Assembly (NCBI RefSeq): GCF_963662255.1
Contig: NC_085059.1
Span: forward strand, 5,427,234-5,491,233
DNA: 64,000 bases
Origin: Cinclus cinclus
Lineage: Eukaryota; Chordata; Aves; Passeriformes; Cinclidae
Reading direction: 5' to 3'
The notes beneath the pieces are model-generated. The model was given only the letters and a program-made list of their open reading frames with translations, searched no databases and was not told where the DNA came from. The translations under genes were made by a program, and so were the position numbers. Of this stretch, positions 23,664-36,925 are shown in pieces; within the stretch, counting starts at the first letter, position 1; each line of letters begins with the position of its first letter.

Positions 23664-24892
23664 TGCTGTTTATTTTCTGCACTTCTATCTCCTCTGTTTC
23701 CCTTCTCTTTTCTTGTTCTTTCTCTACAACTTTTCGTTCCTGCCTCTCCTAGACTCTCCTCATCTGTTTTCAGCTTGTCTCTTCTGATTTTTTTTTCCTT
23801 CACTAAAATAGTTTCGAAATTCTTGCAATATACTTTGGGAATATATCCCTTCTTCTTTTACCTGACTCTTTGATGTACCTCTTTGCTTTTTGTTTGGTTT
23901 ATTTTGTTTGTTTCTTTTAATTCTTTCTACATTCTTCCTCCTTTCTTGGCGTTGCCTCCCCTTCTCATCTAATGCCATACTTTATATCTTCTGGACATTC
24001 TGTCCTTCAACAAAATATTTGAAAAATACCTACAGCACCCCTGCCACCAACCACAGACATGCCCTTGGGCCAGAATCGCATTTCTCTTCCCTACACCTCC
24101 TCTCCATGTGCAGACGGAGAAACCCACTTACTGTCCATGCACCTGCAGCTTCCCCTCCCTCCAGGAAAAAGGCCACAAATCTTCAGCCTCCCGTGTTCTC
24201 AAGGGCCCAGCAATAACACAGCAAGGCAGTCAGATGGCAAAGAACAGCTCTGCCACATCAAAACACATCCACCGCTCTGACACAGAAACTGAAGCACAGC
24301 TATTGGGACATCTGTGCACACAGGCCTCAAAGAGTTCAAACAAACCAGGGAATTTGCTCATTCAGGAACTCAAACCTATCACAGCCCAACACCACAAACT
24401 TTCTTAGAGACTTTAAAAAGCTCTGCGCAACCCCAGCTCCTGAGGACTCATCATGAGCCTCAGTCCTTCCTGACTCACTCTCCGCTTGCATGTTCCACGT
24501 TCTTCTCTTCCTTTCTGGCAGGCACTCACTGCCTAGACAACACACCGAGAACCTCGCTATCTGTGAGGCCCACAGAAAATCTCACACTCACCGTAGAATG
24601 ATCCACTTGTCAAACAAGAGCCACGAAGGTAACGTCACAACAAGGTCACTAAGAACACTCCCTTGACCTTCTACACATCTGTTTAGTGAAACCAGTGCTG
24701 GTCCCTCCTCCATTCCCTCTTGCTGTCACCCACTCAGGCTGTGCCAGGAAGCATCAGAAAAGGAATGAGAGCCGGTAACAGCTGCTTTGTTGGTCCAAGA
24801 GGGTGAACATTCTGCTGATTCGACAAAAAGATGACACAACTCGACAGGAACTAAAGTACACCGGTCTCAAGAACATCCACGTTTGGCGAACG

Positions 24893-24898
24893 ACTTAC
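24893..24898 (-). other. Conserved minus-strand splice-donor sequence in E4-E5 spacer
   Basis: Class B version: GAAGAG|GTAAGT, again preceded by TTTCTTTTCTGAAGAAGG, although the surrounding sequence has diverged from class A. Confidence 0.4.
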
Positions 24899-27298
24899 CT
24901 CTTCTGAACTGCTTCCTTCTTCAGAAAAGAAATATTTTCCGAGCAGGGGGATTAGTTTTAAAGGACACTTGCCCTTAAAACTATCAGTGTACCTGGGGTA
25001 GCTGGACAGAAAGAAAAAATCACTTATGTTCCACAAAAACTTGACGGCATGCAATGCCCGTGAGGCACTTCCCTCGCTGGGGAACAAGGAAGCAGACCTG
25101 TAAGCTACAGAAATTCTCTCAAAGCAAAACTTAGAAGAGAGGAATCGACATCCCCCACACTGATGGGGAACAGCCCAAATATCTGCCACGTTGCCAATGA
25201 GAGACAGGAAATGAACACAACCGCAAACAAACCCAGCAAAACAAAAGCATGTGCAGTTTGGCAGAGAAGAGGATAAAAGGAAACACCTCCCATTCTGCTG
25301 TTGTACTGAAATGCAAGTTTTGACGCCATCCTGAATACCAACAGCCGTCTAGCAAGACTAAGAGCAGAGGGGTAATGAGGGAAAGATACAGAGAAGGCTT
25401 GGCAGCATGACCCAAATTTCAAAAAGGTTCTCTTTGACCAACAACATCGCAAGTCAAACCCAAGTAGTTAAAGGCACGCGGGACAGGTGTCTTCACAAGC
25501 AGCAATACCAGAAAGAACAGCAGTGCTCTAAGATGTGCAGAACTTCTGGGTGTCCTGAGAGGATCCCAGGAGAGCAGCACTGTGTGCTGGAACCACTCCT
25601 GAAGTACTCTACCATAATCCTGTATTTTGCACTCTGGCAACTGGAATCTCCACAGCTAAACAGACACCCTCCATTTCATCCCCAAAGATGTATTCAAAAA
25701 CTCCCCTTGCCCCACGTCTGGCACAAAAAATACGCAGAGTTCTGCAAATGCATTCTGTGATTCTTTGACTTTTCCCGCGTGATAGGATGCTTTGTGAGTT
25801 TTCAGCATTTTCAAGTACAAACCAAGTTCTCAAAGGTTCTGCAATTAGAGTAATGAACAATACAGGTCCCAGTCCCCACTGAGCCTCTCCTTCAAGAGAC
25901 CACAACAAGAGATAAAGCGCCAATCCATTCAAAATCACAACTGGGTGGAAGAATTTCTACAATCCAAGACCGGAGCTGGGCTGCTCTGTAGATGTGAAGG
26001 TTTGGTGTGTACATCCAGACACCAGAACGAGCCGTGTGCGATAACAGGACACACCATCTCTACCCAGACTGACCGTGCAAGAGCACAAGCAGGAGAAGAA
26101 AAGCACAGCAAGATTACACCCGCCCCCTCAACTGCCCTTAAAAATCCTCTCTGAAGACGAGCACAGATCCACCGGGGCAAGAGCTGTGGAAGCTGGGACG
26201 AACACGCTACAGTACACATGGAAAGCAGTTTGTAGTGCTACCCTCCCACAACAACACTCCCAAAAGAGCAGCAAAAGTGTTCATCAGTGTGCACGTTACC
26301 CACTCTTTTCCAACACTTTCCACATGCCAGGCCAGAGGCAGCCAAGGAGCTGTCTCTGATGGGAGATATTCATAAGCACAAAGGACTCTGGCCATTTCAA
26401 TACCACATGGCATCTCAAGATCCAGAACGCCTCCAACATCAGACTCTCGGAACCTGGGAAAGAATCCGGGGCAGAAACACTCCATACCAATCCTGCCTCC
26501 TGCTAGGCATGCTCCATTCCTCACTTTGTAACATTTATTCTCGAGAAAAAGCCATCATCTCCCATGCTTCTCTTCTTATGACATGGACCAAGGTCTTACA
26601 AATTATTTCCAGATCCCTCACACAAGGCATCCCACTGCTCCAGAACACCATCCCAGTGTTCACAATGACTCTGTTGGACCAACCGAAACAAAGAAACTAC
26701 TCTCTGCCAAATGAAAACACATTAAAGCACAAGTCGGAATCGTCAGTTGTCCCCACAACTCTAGCTGAGGAAAACGACACAGGATGAGGACAGAGAAGAA
26801 AACCACAGGTGATACCAACAAGGTCATCACTCTGCAGAAGGCAATAAGCCACGACACAGTGCCTGGGGGTCTCTTTCCAGCAGAGCCTCGTTCTTTTGCA
26901 CTCCTACAACGAGCTCGGGTGGAAACGCTACATACCAGCCAACAAGACGGCTGTCAGCAGAAATGAAACCTTAGGGAAGTGATTTCACATTAGGGGAAAA
27001 CAATCCGTGTCCACACCAGCAAATCTCAGCTGCGGACCGTAATACCACATGCGTGGAGCTATACCTTTATTTCTCCCAAGTATTCCCCGCCCACCAGCAG
27101 GAGTTCTGGAGCTCGTGCAAGGACATAGCGGCAGGGGGAACGGTGCTCGTGACTTAAATAATCATTTGTTAAGGAACACATCGCCCTCTGGAATCGGCAA
27201 TTCGGATTGGAAGCCATCAGAGACTGCTCAGGGAACATAACAGAAGGGGCAGAAGAGGAAAAAAACAAGTAGACATGAGCAGAGGAAGCAGCACTGAC

Positions 27299-28021
27299 CG
27301 TGTCGAGGAGAGCGGAGGGCTCCGGCTGCGTGTCCTTGGCCGCGGCGCCGGGCGGCGGCGGAGGGAAATTGGGGCTGAAAACCATGAGGTCGCTCTTGGC
27401 CGCGCCGTCCGCCACGCACAGGCTGCGGCTGTGGCGCTGCGAGTACGACCAGCTGCCCACTTCGCTGGCGCACACCAGCGTCGTGGGCCCGGGCCCCGAG
27501 AGCACGGCCGCCCGCGGCGCCCAGCGCGACGCCCCGTACAGCACCAGGGCCAGCAGGAACAGGCTGGACACGGCGCAGATCGCCACCACCAGCCACACGT
27601 TGGTCGCCGCGCTGGCCGCGCCGGCGCCGAGCTCCACGCCCGACGCCGACCGCGACCCCGACCCCGACCAGGACGACGACGAGGACGAGGAGGAGGAGAG
27701 CGACGATCCCGGGCCCGCGGCCAGCGCCGCCTCGGCCGCCTCGAGCAGCGACACGCTGAGCGTGGCCGTGGCCGAGCGCGCCGGCTCGTCGTGGTCGCGC
27801 ACGACGATCAGCAGCCTCTGGCGAGGGCCGTCCGCCTCGTCCAGCGGCCGCGCCGTGCTCACCTCGCCGCTGTAGAGCCCCACGCGGAACGGGCCCTTGC
27901 CCCGCGGCTCCCACAGCTCGTAGCGCAGCCACGCGTTGTAGCCCGAGTCGGCGTCCACGGCGCGGATCTTCGCCACCACCTGGCCCGCCGGCGCCCCCCA
28001 CGCCGCCCACGCCCACAGCGT

Positions 28022-28062
<41 letters not shown>

Positions 28063-29854
28063 GCCCCGAGGACGCCTCGGCCGCCACGGCGCCCGCCTCC
28101 GCCGCCGAGCCCGCGGGCGGCAGCAGCAGCGCCGGCGCGTTGTCGTTCTCGTCCAGCACGAAGAGCTGCACCGTGGCGTTGCCGCACAGCGGCGGCTCCC
28201 CCGCGTCCACCGCGCGCACCTCGAACTGCAGCACCTGCAGCTCCTCGTAGTCCAAGGGCTGCAGCGCCCACAGCCGCCCGCTCTCCGCGTCCACCGACAC
28301 GTAGCTCGACGCCGCACGCCACCCGCCGCCCACGGCCCCCGACGACCACGACGGAGCCGCGGCCCCGCCGCCCACGCCGCCCTCCCACACCGAGTAGCTC
28401 ACGCGCCCGTTGCCCGCCTCGTCCGGGTCCCGCGCCCACAGCCGCGCCAGCTCCGCGCCCGCCGCGTTGTTCTCCCGCGCCAGCACCGTGTACACGGCCT
28501 GCGAGAACGCGGGCGCGTTGTCGTTCACGTCCGACACCGGCACCCGCAGCCCGCGGCTGGCGCGCAGCGCCGGCGCCCCGCCGTCCTCCGCACGCACCTC
28601 CACCTCGTACTCCGACACCCGCTCCCGGTCCAGCGCCTCGCGCAGCACCAGCGAGTACGAGCCCGCGAACGTCGCCTCCAGACCGAACGGCGACGCCGGC
28701 CACACCCAGCACCGCACGCGCCCGTTCGCCCCCGAGTCTCGGTCCGACACGCTCAGCAGGGCCACCACCGTCCCCACCGACGCGTCCTCCGACACCGGCA
28801 CCGACAGCGACGTCACCCACACCTCCGGCGCGTTGTCGTTCACGTCCAGCACCTCCAGCACCACCTTGCAGTGACCCGACAGCGGAGGCGTCCCTTTATC
28901 AGTCGCGTCCACTTGCAGGCGATACAGACTAAAATCCTCATAGTCCAAGTTACCCAGAAGACGGATCTCTCCGCTCTTTCTGTCAATTCTGAAAATGTCT
29001 CTTCCATCCTGCGGGGACACGATCTGGACCGAATAGGAAATATTACTGTTCGACCCCTCATCCAAATCCGTGGCATTAAGTTTGATCACCAAAGAGCCTC
29101 GTTCTGCGTTTTCGGGCAGCTGCACTTTGTACACGGACTGGTTGAACTGGGGCGCGTTGTCGTTCGCATCCAGCACCGAGATCAGCAGCTCCATTGTCGC
29201 CGTCAGAGACGGCCGGCCCCCGTCACTCGCCGTCAGCACCAACCCGTGCACGGGAATCGTCTCCCGGTCCAGAGATTTCGTGAGCACCAGGAATAAGGAC
29301 TCAGCGTCCTCCTCGGTTTTTTGTAAATCCAGAGAGAAATGCTCGCTGGGGCTGAGTGTGTAGGAGAGCTGCGCGTTCGCTCCAATATCCGCATCCGACG
29401 CGCCCTCCAGCGGGAAACGAGACCCCGGCAGGGTGGTGAATTCCGCGATGCTGAGGTTTTTTCGGGCGGCGGGGAAGACGGGGGCATTGTCGTTGATGTC
29501 GGTGACCTCCAGCTGCACATGGAAGACGCGCAGCGGCCGCTCCAGCAGCACCTCCAGGCGCAGCGCGCACGGCGCGCTCTTGCCGCACAGCTCCTCCCGG
29601 TCGAGCCGCGAGCTCACCAGCAGCGCGCCGCTCGCCCCGCTCACCTCCACGCTCGCCCGCCGGCCCTGCGCCACCAGCCGCAGCCGCCGCGCCTCCGCCT
29701 CGCCCGCCTCCAGCCCCAGGTCCTGCGCCAGACGGCCCACCACCGTGCCGGCCTTGGCTTCCTCCGGCACCGAGTACCGCACCTGCCCGCCCGCCAGCGC
29801 CCAGGCCGCCTGCAGCACCAGCACCCGCAGCACCGCACCACAACGCTCGCCCAT
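27299..29854 (-). CDS. PCDHA: E5: protocadherin-alpha variable exon, complete, near-duplicate of E2
   Basis: This 852-codon exon runs from ATG 29854 to the donor at 27293-27298. EC1, EC2 and EC3 match E2 except for VHGLVL in place of VHRLVL and SLTATM in place of SLSGTM in EC2; EC3 (type I) is identical. The seven extra residues relative to E2 are three additional Gly-Ser units in the EC5-EC6 linker and one extra Ser before the membrane. EC6 carries a private change: VVRDHDEPA where every other exon has VVRDHGEPA (codon near 27788). That Gly belongs to the conserved D-x-G-x-P turn of cadherin repeats. The membrane helix is at about 752-775. The upstream flank is class A and the downstream flank class B, so its promoter resembles E2's while its 3' side resembles E9 and E10. 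Confidence 0.96.
28023..28070 (-). repeat. In-frame hexamer repeat (Gly-Ser linker), E5, 8 units
   Basis: Six CCCGAG units, then CCCGGC and CCCGAG. Confidence 0.95.
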
Positions 29855-30310
29855 CCCTGCACGCACCGCCGCCGCTGCTCTCGCTCCACCCGCCGCCGCC
29901 GCCGCTGTGGCTCTGGCTGCCGGCCCCGGCACGGGCCCCGCACGGCTCCCCGCCGCCGCCCGGACGCACCGGCTCTGCTGCCCGGCCCGCGCCGCCCCCC
30001 CGCGCTCACAGCCGGGCTCTCCGCCGCACCGGGGCGGAGCCGCCCACACGCCGTTCCTGAGCCTGCAGCGACACCGTGCGCTGCTCCGCCGCCTCACGCC
30101 AGCCGCCACACTGCCTCTGCCTCCGCTCCGTCATGGCTGTTTCCTCCGCTTTTGCTCTTCCCACTGTGATCGTCTTTCATTTTATTCTTCCGTTATTTCC
30201 TTTCTCTTCTCTACCGTTTTCTTTAGCCGTTCTTGTAACTCGCAAGAAGCCTCCGGCGCCACACAGCAGTGAAAACAAGTCGCATCCACCCATTCTCCTT
30301 ACGTGGCTTT

Positions 30311-30316
30311 AGCGTT
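30311..30316 (-). promoter_or_regulatory. Candidate CGCT box upstream of E5
   Basis: AACGCT in class A context, about 460 bp above the ATG. Confidence 0.33.
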
Positions 30317-31454
30317 AGACCAGAAAATGTTGTAATCGAGGCAGAAGCTCTTCACAACCAGCTTCACCCAGCGATTAGAGGTAAGTCCGTCGCGTGCTGC
30401 TCATCTCCTTTGCGGTTGTTTCGTTTCTCCTCTTTCTCATCTTCTGCTCCTAATTACCTCCTTCAGACCATCTCATGTCTTTCTCTTCTATCACTTCTTT
30501 TATATCCTCCTTTCTTGCGCTCCACCCTCCCTGCACCCTGTGAGAGCATCTGTGCCAAACCAGTAAACTCGTCTGTCCGTCCATCCTTCCTCTCTGGAAT
30601 CCTTCCTTCTCGTCCCTCTCCTTACGCACACACACTCTGCTCTTCTCTCCTGTTCTCTCTTTCATCTCCTTTGTCTCATTAATCAATGTCTTGTTCCACG
30701 TGATTACATCACCCTCCCCATGAAGCACCAACACGCCACGGGTAGCAGTTCCCGTTCCTCTCTGCTCTCGTCTTTCATCTCTCCAGTCAAGGAACAAACT
30801 TCCTGCTCACTTCAAGTCTGTGCCGGGCTGACAGAGCGCTCTTGCACCTCAACGTCTGGAAGGAAACCACGCTCTGCAGACCCCATCCTCTCAAGGGAGA
30901 GAATTCACAGCCCTCTGAAACACTGGCCAAATCCCGAGGTACCCGGACATTACTGCAAACAGACTTCACTAAGCACAAACAACCCAGGGCAATCTTTACT
31001 CCAGGGATTCAAACACACCACGGCTCAGCAACCAATTCCTCTTGAACGCTGAATAATTACGGAGCAACCACAGCTCCAAACACTCTTCATACACCTCGAT
31101 GAAGAACCATTCTTCAGGCCTCATTTGGCACCTGTATGATGAATGTACCTTTCTGCCTTCATGTTCCAGGCAGGCCAGCACAGTCAGAAACACACAGCGA
31201 GATTGTCCATCCCCAGGGGCATTACAGCCCGTGGAATGCCTCTGTGCAGCCTGATCCACAGGGTAAAGGCAACAAAGTCATTGTATCTCTGTCGTTTTCT
31301 CTGGCAACGCACGCCCGACTCCCAGCACATCCACTCTGAGAAATGGTTTGGGGTCCCTTCTGCATCCGTGCTTCTGTTATTTGCCCCTACTCTGTCTGGA
31401 CAAAGAAGACAGAAAGGAGAGGAGGCAGTGGCACACTGCTGATCCAGGAAAGCA

Positions 31455-31521
31455 ATCATAGAATTTCTGACACTGGAAGGCACCCAGAAGGATCATCCAG
31501 CTGAACTCCAAATCCAGGCAC
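31455..31521 (-). mobile_element. CR1-like LINE 3' fragment (E5-E6 spacer)
   Basis: Same 67-bp class A fragment. Confidence 0.6.
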
Positions 31522-31606
31522 GTTTGGTCAATCCAAAATGAAGAATCCATGGCCAAAGACATATCAAGGTACAACTGTCATTTAGACTCATCTTTAGGGA
31601 ACAGCA

Positions 31607-31612
31607 ACTTAC
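31607..31612 (-). other. Conserved minus-strand splice-donor sequence in E5-E6 spacer
   Basis: Class A copy of the GTAAGT donor. Confidence 0.4.
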
Positions 31613-34360
31613 CTCAAGCATCCCTGCCTCCTCCTTCAGAAAAGATTTACATTCAAGGCAGGGAATTGGTTCTGAAGTCTGTTTTCCTTCAATGTTATCA
31701 GTAATTTCAGGGGAAGAGGAACACGGGGAAATGACCCACATTCTGCAAAAGCCTCTAAATCACTGAACAGAGCACAGTGCACTTCAAACACTTGTATCAC
31801 ATGCCAAGTAGGAGAGACCTGGCAAATCCAAGGACATTCTCCCAGCGTCAACCTCAGCTTAGAAGACTGGAAAATCCATCCCTCATTCTGATGGTCAGCT
31901 GCTGGAGACTCTCCTACCTGACAGCGGCCAAAATTCAGCAGTCTGCATTTCATTCGCTGTTACCAACACATTGCCAGTACACAATAAAAAAAAAAAAAAT
32001 CGAGGTTTCTGGTAAAAGGAGAGAAGAAAACTAGAAGATCGCATTCCATCATATCAAAATGCCACGTCTGGCAACATCTTGATTATGGACAGAATTTTCT
32101 CCACTCACTCTCAAGACAAGAGCATGAATGTAAACAAGGTGAGCTTCAGAGAAGGGTAATCGAGCAAGACTGAAATTTCAAAAAGCTCCTGTTTAGCTAA
32201 CACCATATTTTCAAAAGCAAGAGCTCTGAGATGGGTAAGGATGATGTCCTCACATCTGGCAGGAAGGGCATGGAGAATACCAAGGATAGACAGCACTTCA
32301 GAAGGACCTGAGAGGATCCCAGGCATGCAACCCCAAGGAACGGGTGACTTCACAAGGTTCCCCAGTGGAATCCTCCACCCCAAGCTCTGGGAAATCAATC
32401 TCCAGCTGAGCAGCTGGAGCTTTCTTGCCCAATGACAGAGCTTGTGCCACACAGCATCTCCAGTTCCTCCCTACAGAAACTTCCCCACTCAGAGTCACCC
32501 TCTCCATGATGGAGGGCCCAAGCAATACTCCATGCCACTCGGAGGATTGCAGCTGCAGCAGCCAAACTGCCCCACCACAACAGCTTGGCCCAGCAATAAA
32601 ACCCACTCTGAGCACGATCCAGGCCTTCACACATCCCACCCTTCCTTCACAATTGGCACAAACAACTTATGAAGGGATGCAAAACCACAGAACTTCTGCC
32701 AGGCCCTGTGAAATTCACACTAAATGCTCTGTGCTTTTTCAGCAGTCTCAGATGGAAATGATGTGTTCTCATCACAGAAGCACACATGAGAGATGTTTAA
32801 AATTCTGGGATCAGAGTGACACCTCTGATCCCGGTGCAGATTGATTTGGTTTTGAGAGAACCACACCAAATGCTGAAGCACAAGCATGGTCACAGTATCC
32901 ACTGTAGGGGAGAATTTCTACAATGATATCAGGGCTGCTCTGGAAGGTTTGCTGTGGTTGTGCAGGCATCACGGTTGAGCATGACCAGGGGTTGATCACC
33001 CCATTTCTAAAGAGGCTGATCATCCAAATGCTCAGGTCAGAGAAATGTGGCACACACAGATTATACCCTCCTCCTCAGCACATCCTCCTCCAAATCCCAC
33101 TTGACAAAGAGATAGGAACAGTCAAATTCATATCAAGAGATGAGGAAATTGCTATCGATGTGCATCCCTACACAGGAACTGCAGCAAGCTCAAGTCCTAC
33201 CCTCCCACATTGCATTTCTCAACATAAGGAGTTTCTCATTGAACAAAATTCAGTATCGCATTTCCTCTTTCCATCACATATTGTACAGTAATGATGTAAC
33301 AGCACAAATTACTTCCTGTGGAAGGAGATCTTCATCACCCCAAAGGACTCTGTGGCCATTTCAATAGCACACAGCACCTCAAGTTCCACAAAGCCTCCAA
33401 CCGGAGAACCTTAGAGCCTTGCAAAGGATCTCACACAGAAGCACTCTGTGCCCATCCTGTCTCAGTTCTCTCTAGGCATCCTCCAATCATCAGTTCTAAA
33501 GACAAGCACATTATCACTCAATCCTGTTTTAAGACATGACCCATGGCCTTCCCAATGAATCCCACCTTCCCTGGGCAACTCTTTTCTCTGCTCAAAGTCA
33601 CATAAAAAAACCTAAAAGCATGTGCCTTATTGCGCCAATGCCACAATTACTTCAATAAACACGCTGCAGTTTCCTTCTTGTAAAGGATGGAAAAAAATAC
33701 AAGGAAATATGCAAGTAGAACTCCATACTACCTTTCCCTCTTTCTTAATGAGCCAGATGATAAAACCGAAATGCAGAATAGATGTTTCCTCAAAGAGCCA
33801 AATACGTGAAGTCTCAAGTGTAATTTTTCAGTCACACCTCTTACAAGGAAAATAAAACAGGACAGTTACCAAAAATAATCCAGGCCTAATACTAACGTGG
33901 TCTGCAGTCAGCAAAAGCATTAAGTCAATGCAATGGGACTGGGGGATTGTTACCACCACATCGTGTTTTGTATTCGTTCACCAAGCTCACACCGAAACCC
34001 TACACGCAATGAAGTAAGAAAGTTGCCTGCAAAGCTGTAACCTTGGGCACCTCTCACAGAAACCGGCAGTGATTTCATTCGAGGGTACAACTCCTGCCCA
34101 ACGAGGCAACACTCAGCTGCGGATGGTAAATGCTCTGCCGTCCATAATAGCTTAAGATTGCTGCTTCGACGCACACCAACAAATTGTGAAATCACGAGAG
34201 GACATGGAGGTAGATGGAAATGTCCCTTTAATACCCCTAAACACTCGCTCCTCTGAGACTGAGAGGGCAGAGCCTCGCTACATGGAGGAACTACCCAGGG
34301 GGTGGGAGAAAATCAAGAGAGGAGAAAAGGGCGAGAAATGAGTAAGGCAGTAGCACTGAC

Positions 34361-35080
34361 CGTGTCGAGGAGAGCGGAGGGCTCCGGCTGCGTGTCCTTG
34401 GCCGCGGCGCCGGGCGGCGGCGGAGGGAAATTGGGGCTGAAAACCATGAGGTCGCTCTTGGCCGCGCCGTCCGCCACGCACAGGCTGCGGCTGTGGCGCT
34501 GCGAGTACGACCAGCTGCCCACTTCGCTGGCGCACACCAGCGTCGTGGGCCCGGGCCCCGAGAGCACGGCCGCCCGCGGCGCCCAGCGCGACGCCCCGTA
34601 CAGCACCAGGGCCAGCAGGAACAGGCTGGACACGGCGCAGATCGCCACCACCAGCCACACGTTGGTCGCCGCGCTGGCCGCGCCGGCGCCGAGCTCCACG
34701 CCCGACGCCGACCGCGACCCCGACGCCGACCAGGACGACGAGGACGAGGAGGAGGAGAGCGACGATCCCGGGCCCGCGGCCAGCGCCGCCTCGGCCGCCT
34801 CGAGCAGCGACACGCTGAGCGTGGCCGTGGCCGAGCGCGCCGGCTCGCCGTGGTCGCGCACGACGATCAGCAGCCTCTGGCGAGGGCCGTCCGCCTCGTC
34901 CAGCGGCCGCGCCGTGCTCACCTCGCCGCTGTAGAGCCCCACGCGGAACGGGCCCTTGCCCCGCGGCTCCCACAGCTCGTAGCGCAGCCACGCGTTGTAG
35001 CCCGAGTCGGCGTCCACGGCGCGGATCTTCGCCACCACCTGGCCCGCCGGCGCCCCCCACGCCGCCCACGCCCACAGCGT

Positions 35081-35114
<34 letters not shown>

Positions 35115-36925
35115 AAGCCCGAGCCCGAGCCCGGCCCCGAGGACGCCTCGGCCGCCACGGCGCCCGCCTCCGCCGCCGAGCCCGCGGGCGGCAGCAGCAG
35201 CGCCGGCGCGTTGTCGTTCTCGTCCAGCACGAAGAGCTGCACCGTGGCGTTGCCGCACAGCGGCGGCTCCCCCGCGTCCACCGCGCGCACCTCGAACTGC
35301 AGCACCTGCAGCTCCTCGTAGTCCAAGGGCTGCAGCGCCCACAGCCGCCCGCTCTCCGCGTCCACCGACACGTAGCTCGACGCCGCACGCCACCCGCCGC
35401 CCACGGCCCCCGACGACCACGACGGAGCCGCGGCCCCGCCGCCCACGCCGCCCTCCCACACCGAGTAGCTCACGCGCCCGTTGCCCGCCTCGTCCGGGTC
35501 CCGCGCCCACAGCCGCGCCAGCTCCGCGCCCGCCGCGTTGTTCTCCCGCGCCAGCACCGTGTACACGGCCTGCGAGAACGCGGGCGCGTTGTCGTTCACG
35601 TCCGACACCGGCACCCGCAGCCCGCGGCTGGCGCGCAGCGCCGGCGCCCCGCCGTCCTCCGCACGCACCTCCACCTCGTACTCCGACACCCGCTCCCGGT
35701 CCAGCGCCTCGCGCAGCACCAGCGAGTACGAGCCCGCGAACGTCGCCTCCAGACCGAACGGCGACGCCGGCCACACCCAGCACCGCACGCGCCCGTTCGC
35801 CCCCGAGTCTCGGTCCGACACGCTCAGCAGGGCCACCACCGTCCCCACCGACGCGTCCTCCGACACCGGCACCGACAGCGACGTCACCCACACCTCCGGC
35901 GCGTTGTCGTTCACGTCCAGCACCTCCAGCTCAACGCTGCAATGACTGGAGAGTGGAGGCGTCCCTTCGTCTCTCGCCTCAATACGAAAATCATATACAC
36001 TGACTTCTTCGAAGTCCAGGGCTGCGGTTAGATGAATCTCCCCTGTCTCTGGATTGACGAAAATCACATCTCTTGCACTCGGGGGAATGAAGCTGGTCGC
36101 GGTAAAGGTCACTTCGCTATTACTTCCCAAATCCGCATCACTAGCGTTCACCCGCGTTACCAGCGTCCCCACCGCAGCACTCTCCGGCAGCTGCACTTTG
36201 TACACGGACTGGTTGAACTGCGGCGCGTTGTCGTTCGCATCCAGCACCGAGATCAGCAGCTCCATTGTCCCTGTCAGAGACGGCCGGCCCCCGTCACTCG
36301 CCGTCAACACCAACCGGTGCACGGAAGTCGTCTCCCGGTCCAGAGGTTTCGTTAAAACAAGTTCGGGGATAAGATTTCGCTCATTCGATTTTTGTAAATC
36401 CAGAGAGAAGTGCTCGTTGGGGCTGAGTGTGTAGGAGAGCTGCGCATTCTCTCCGATATCCGCATCCGACGCGCCCTCCAGCGGGAAACGAGACCCCGGC
36501 AGGGTGGTGAATTCCGCGATGCTGAGGTTTTTTCGGGCGGCGGGGAAGGCGGGGGCATTGTCGTTGATGTCGGTGACCTCCAGCTGCACATGGAAGACGC
36601 GCAGCGGCCGCTCCAGCAGCACCTCCAGGCGCAGCGCGCACGGCGCGCTCTTGCCGCACAGCTCCTCCCGGTCGAGCCGCGAGCTCACCAGCAGCGCGCC
36701 GCTCGCCCCGCTCACCTCCACGCTCGCCCGCCGGCCCTGCGCCACCAGCCGCAGCCGCCGCGCCTCCGCCTCGCCCGCCTCCAGCCCCAGGTCCTGCGCC
36801 AGACGGCCCACCACCGTGCCGGCCTTGGCTTCCTCCGGCACCGAGTACCGCACCTGCCCGCCCGCCAGCGCCCAGGCCGCCTGCAGCACCAGCACCCGCA
36901 GCACCGCACCACAACGCTCGCCCAT
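34361..36925 (-). CDS. PCDHA: E6: protocadherin-alpha variable exon, complete, unique promoter class
   Basis: This 855-codon exon, the longest in the array, runs from ATG 36925 to the donor at 34355-34360. EC1 ends in DINDNAPAF (others mostly DINDNAPVF; E9 shares the Ala). EC2 starts with FTTLPG as in E2, E5 and E8, then KSNERNLIPELVL as in E4. EC3 is type III like E4. The Gly-Ser linker has ten six-base units, one mutated to encode Gly-Leu (cccaag on the plus strand). The membrane helix is at about 755-778. The upstream flank is the only class C copy: similarity to other leaders stops abruptly near 37163, 238 bp above the ATG. The downstream flank is class A-II. This exon could therefore respond to different promoter inputs than its near-twin E4. 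Confidence 0.96.
35082..35141 (-). repeat. In-frame hexamer repeat (Gly-Ser linker), E6, 10 units
   Basis: Five CCCGAG units, one CCCAAG (Gly-Leu), two CCCGAG, then CCCGGC and CCCGAG. Confidence 0.95.

Larger units (their letters stand above)
22779..27298. repeat. Spacer between E4 and E5, class B
   Basis: The leader departs from class A about 240 bp above the E4 ATG. A strongly T-rich plus strand follows (about 23060-23340; purine-rich on the transcribed strand), then a candidate CGCT box (23398-23405), a trinucleotide microsatellite (23602-23663), and AT-rich sequence to the E5 donor. Segments near 24890-24930, 25110-25190 and 25950-26010 can be aligned with classes A and C, so the classes share a common ancestor. 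A 166-codon open frame at 26287-26787 recurs in the other B copies but has no counterpart in A or C and no recognisable domain; I do not regard it as a gene. Confidence 0.85.
29855..34360. repeat. Spacer between E5 and E6, class A-II
   Basis: GC-rich leader and class A upstream region of E5 (CGCT box 30311-30316), CR1-like fragment 31455-31521, an A tract near 31985, and a subtype II block that is nearly identical to 15719-20228. Both end with the same sequence beside the donor (gagaaatgagtaaggcag). I see no gene. Confidence 0.85.

Noticed and set aside
23582..23803. Trinucleotide microsatellite frame as a coding repeat
   Set aside because: The Ser/Arg or Pro/Thr frames arise only from the AGT/AGG/AGC repeat, and the flanks have no coding features.
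26287..26787. 166-codon plus-strand frame in class B spacers (also at 53828 and 60910)
   Set aside because: It is present only in the recent class B copies, has no counterpart at the aligned place in A or C, and shows no domain, signal peptide or membrane segment.
27275..29296. Very long plus-strand open frames (up to about 675 codons) opposite each exon
   Set aside because: They are Arg/His/Pro-rich with no domain, mirror the GC-rich codon pattern of the cadherin frame, and recur only because the exons are copies. They are antisense shadows.
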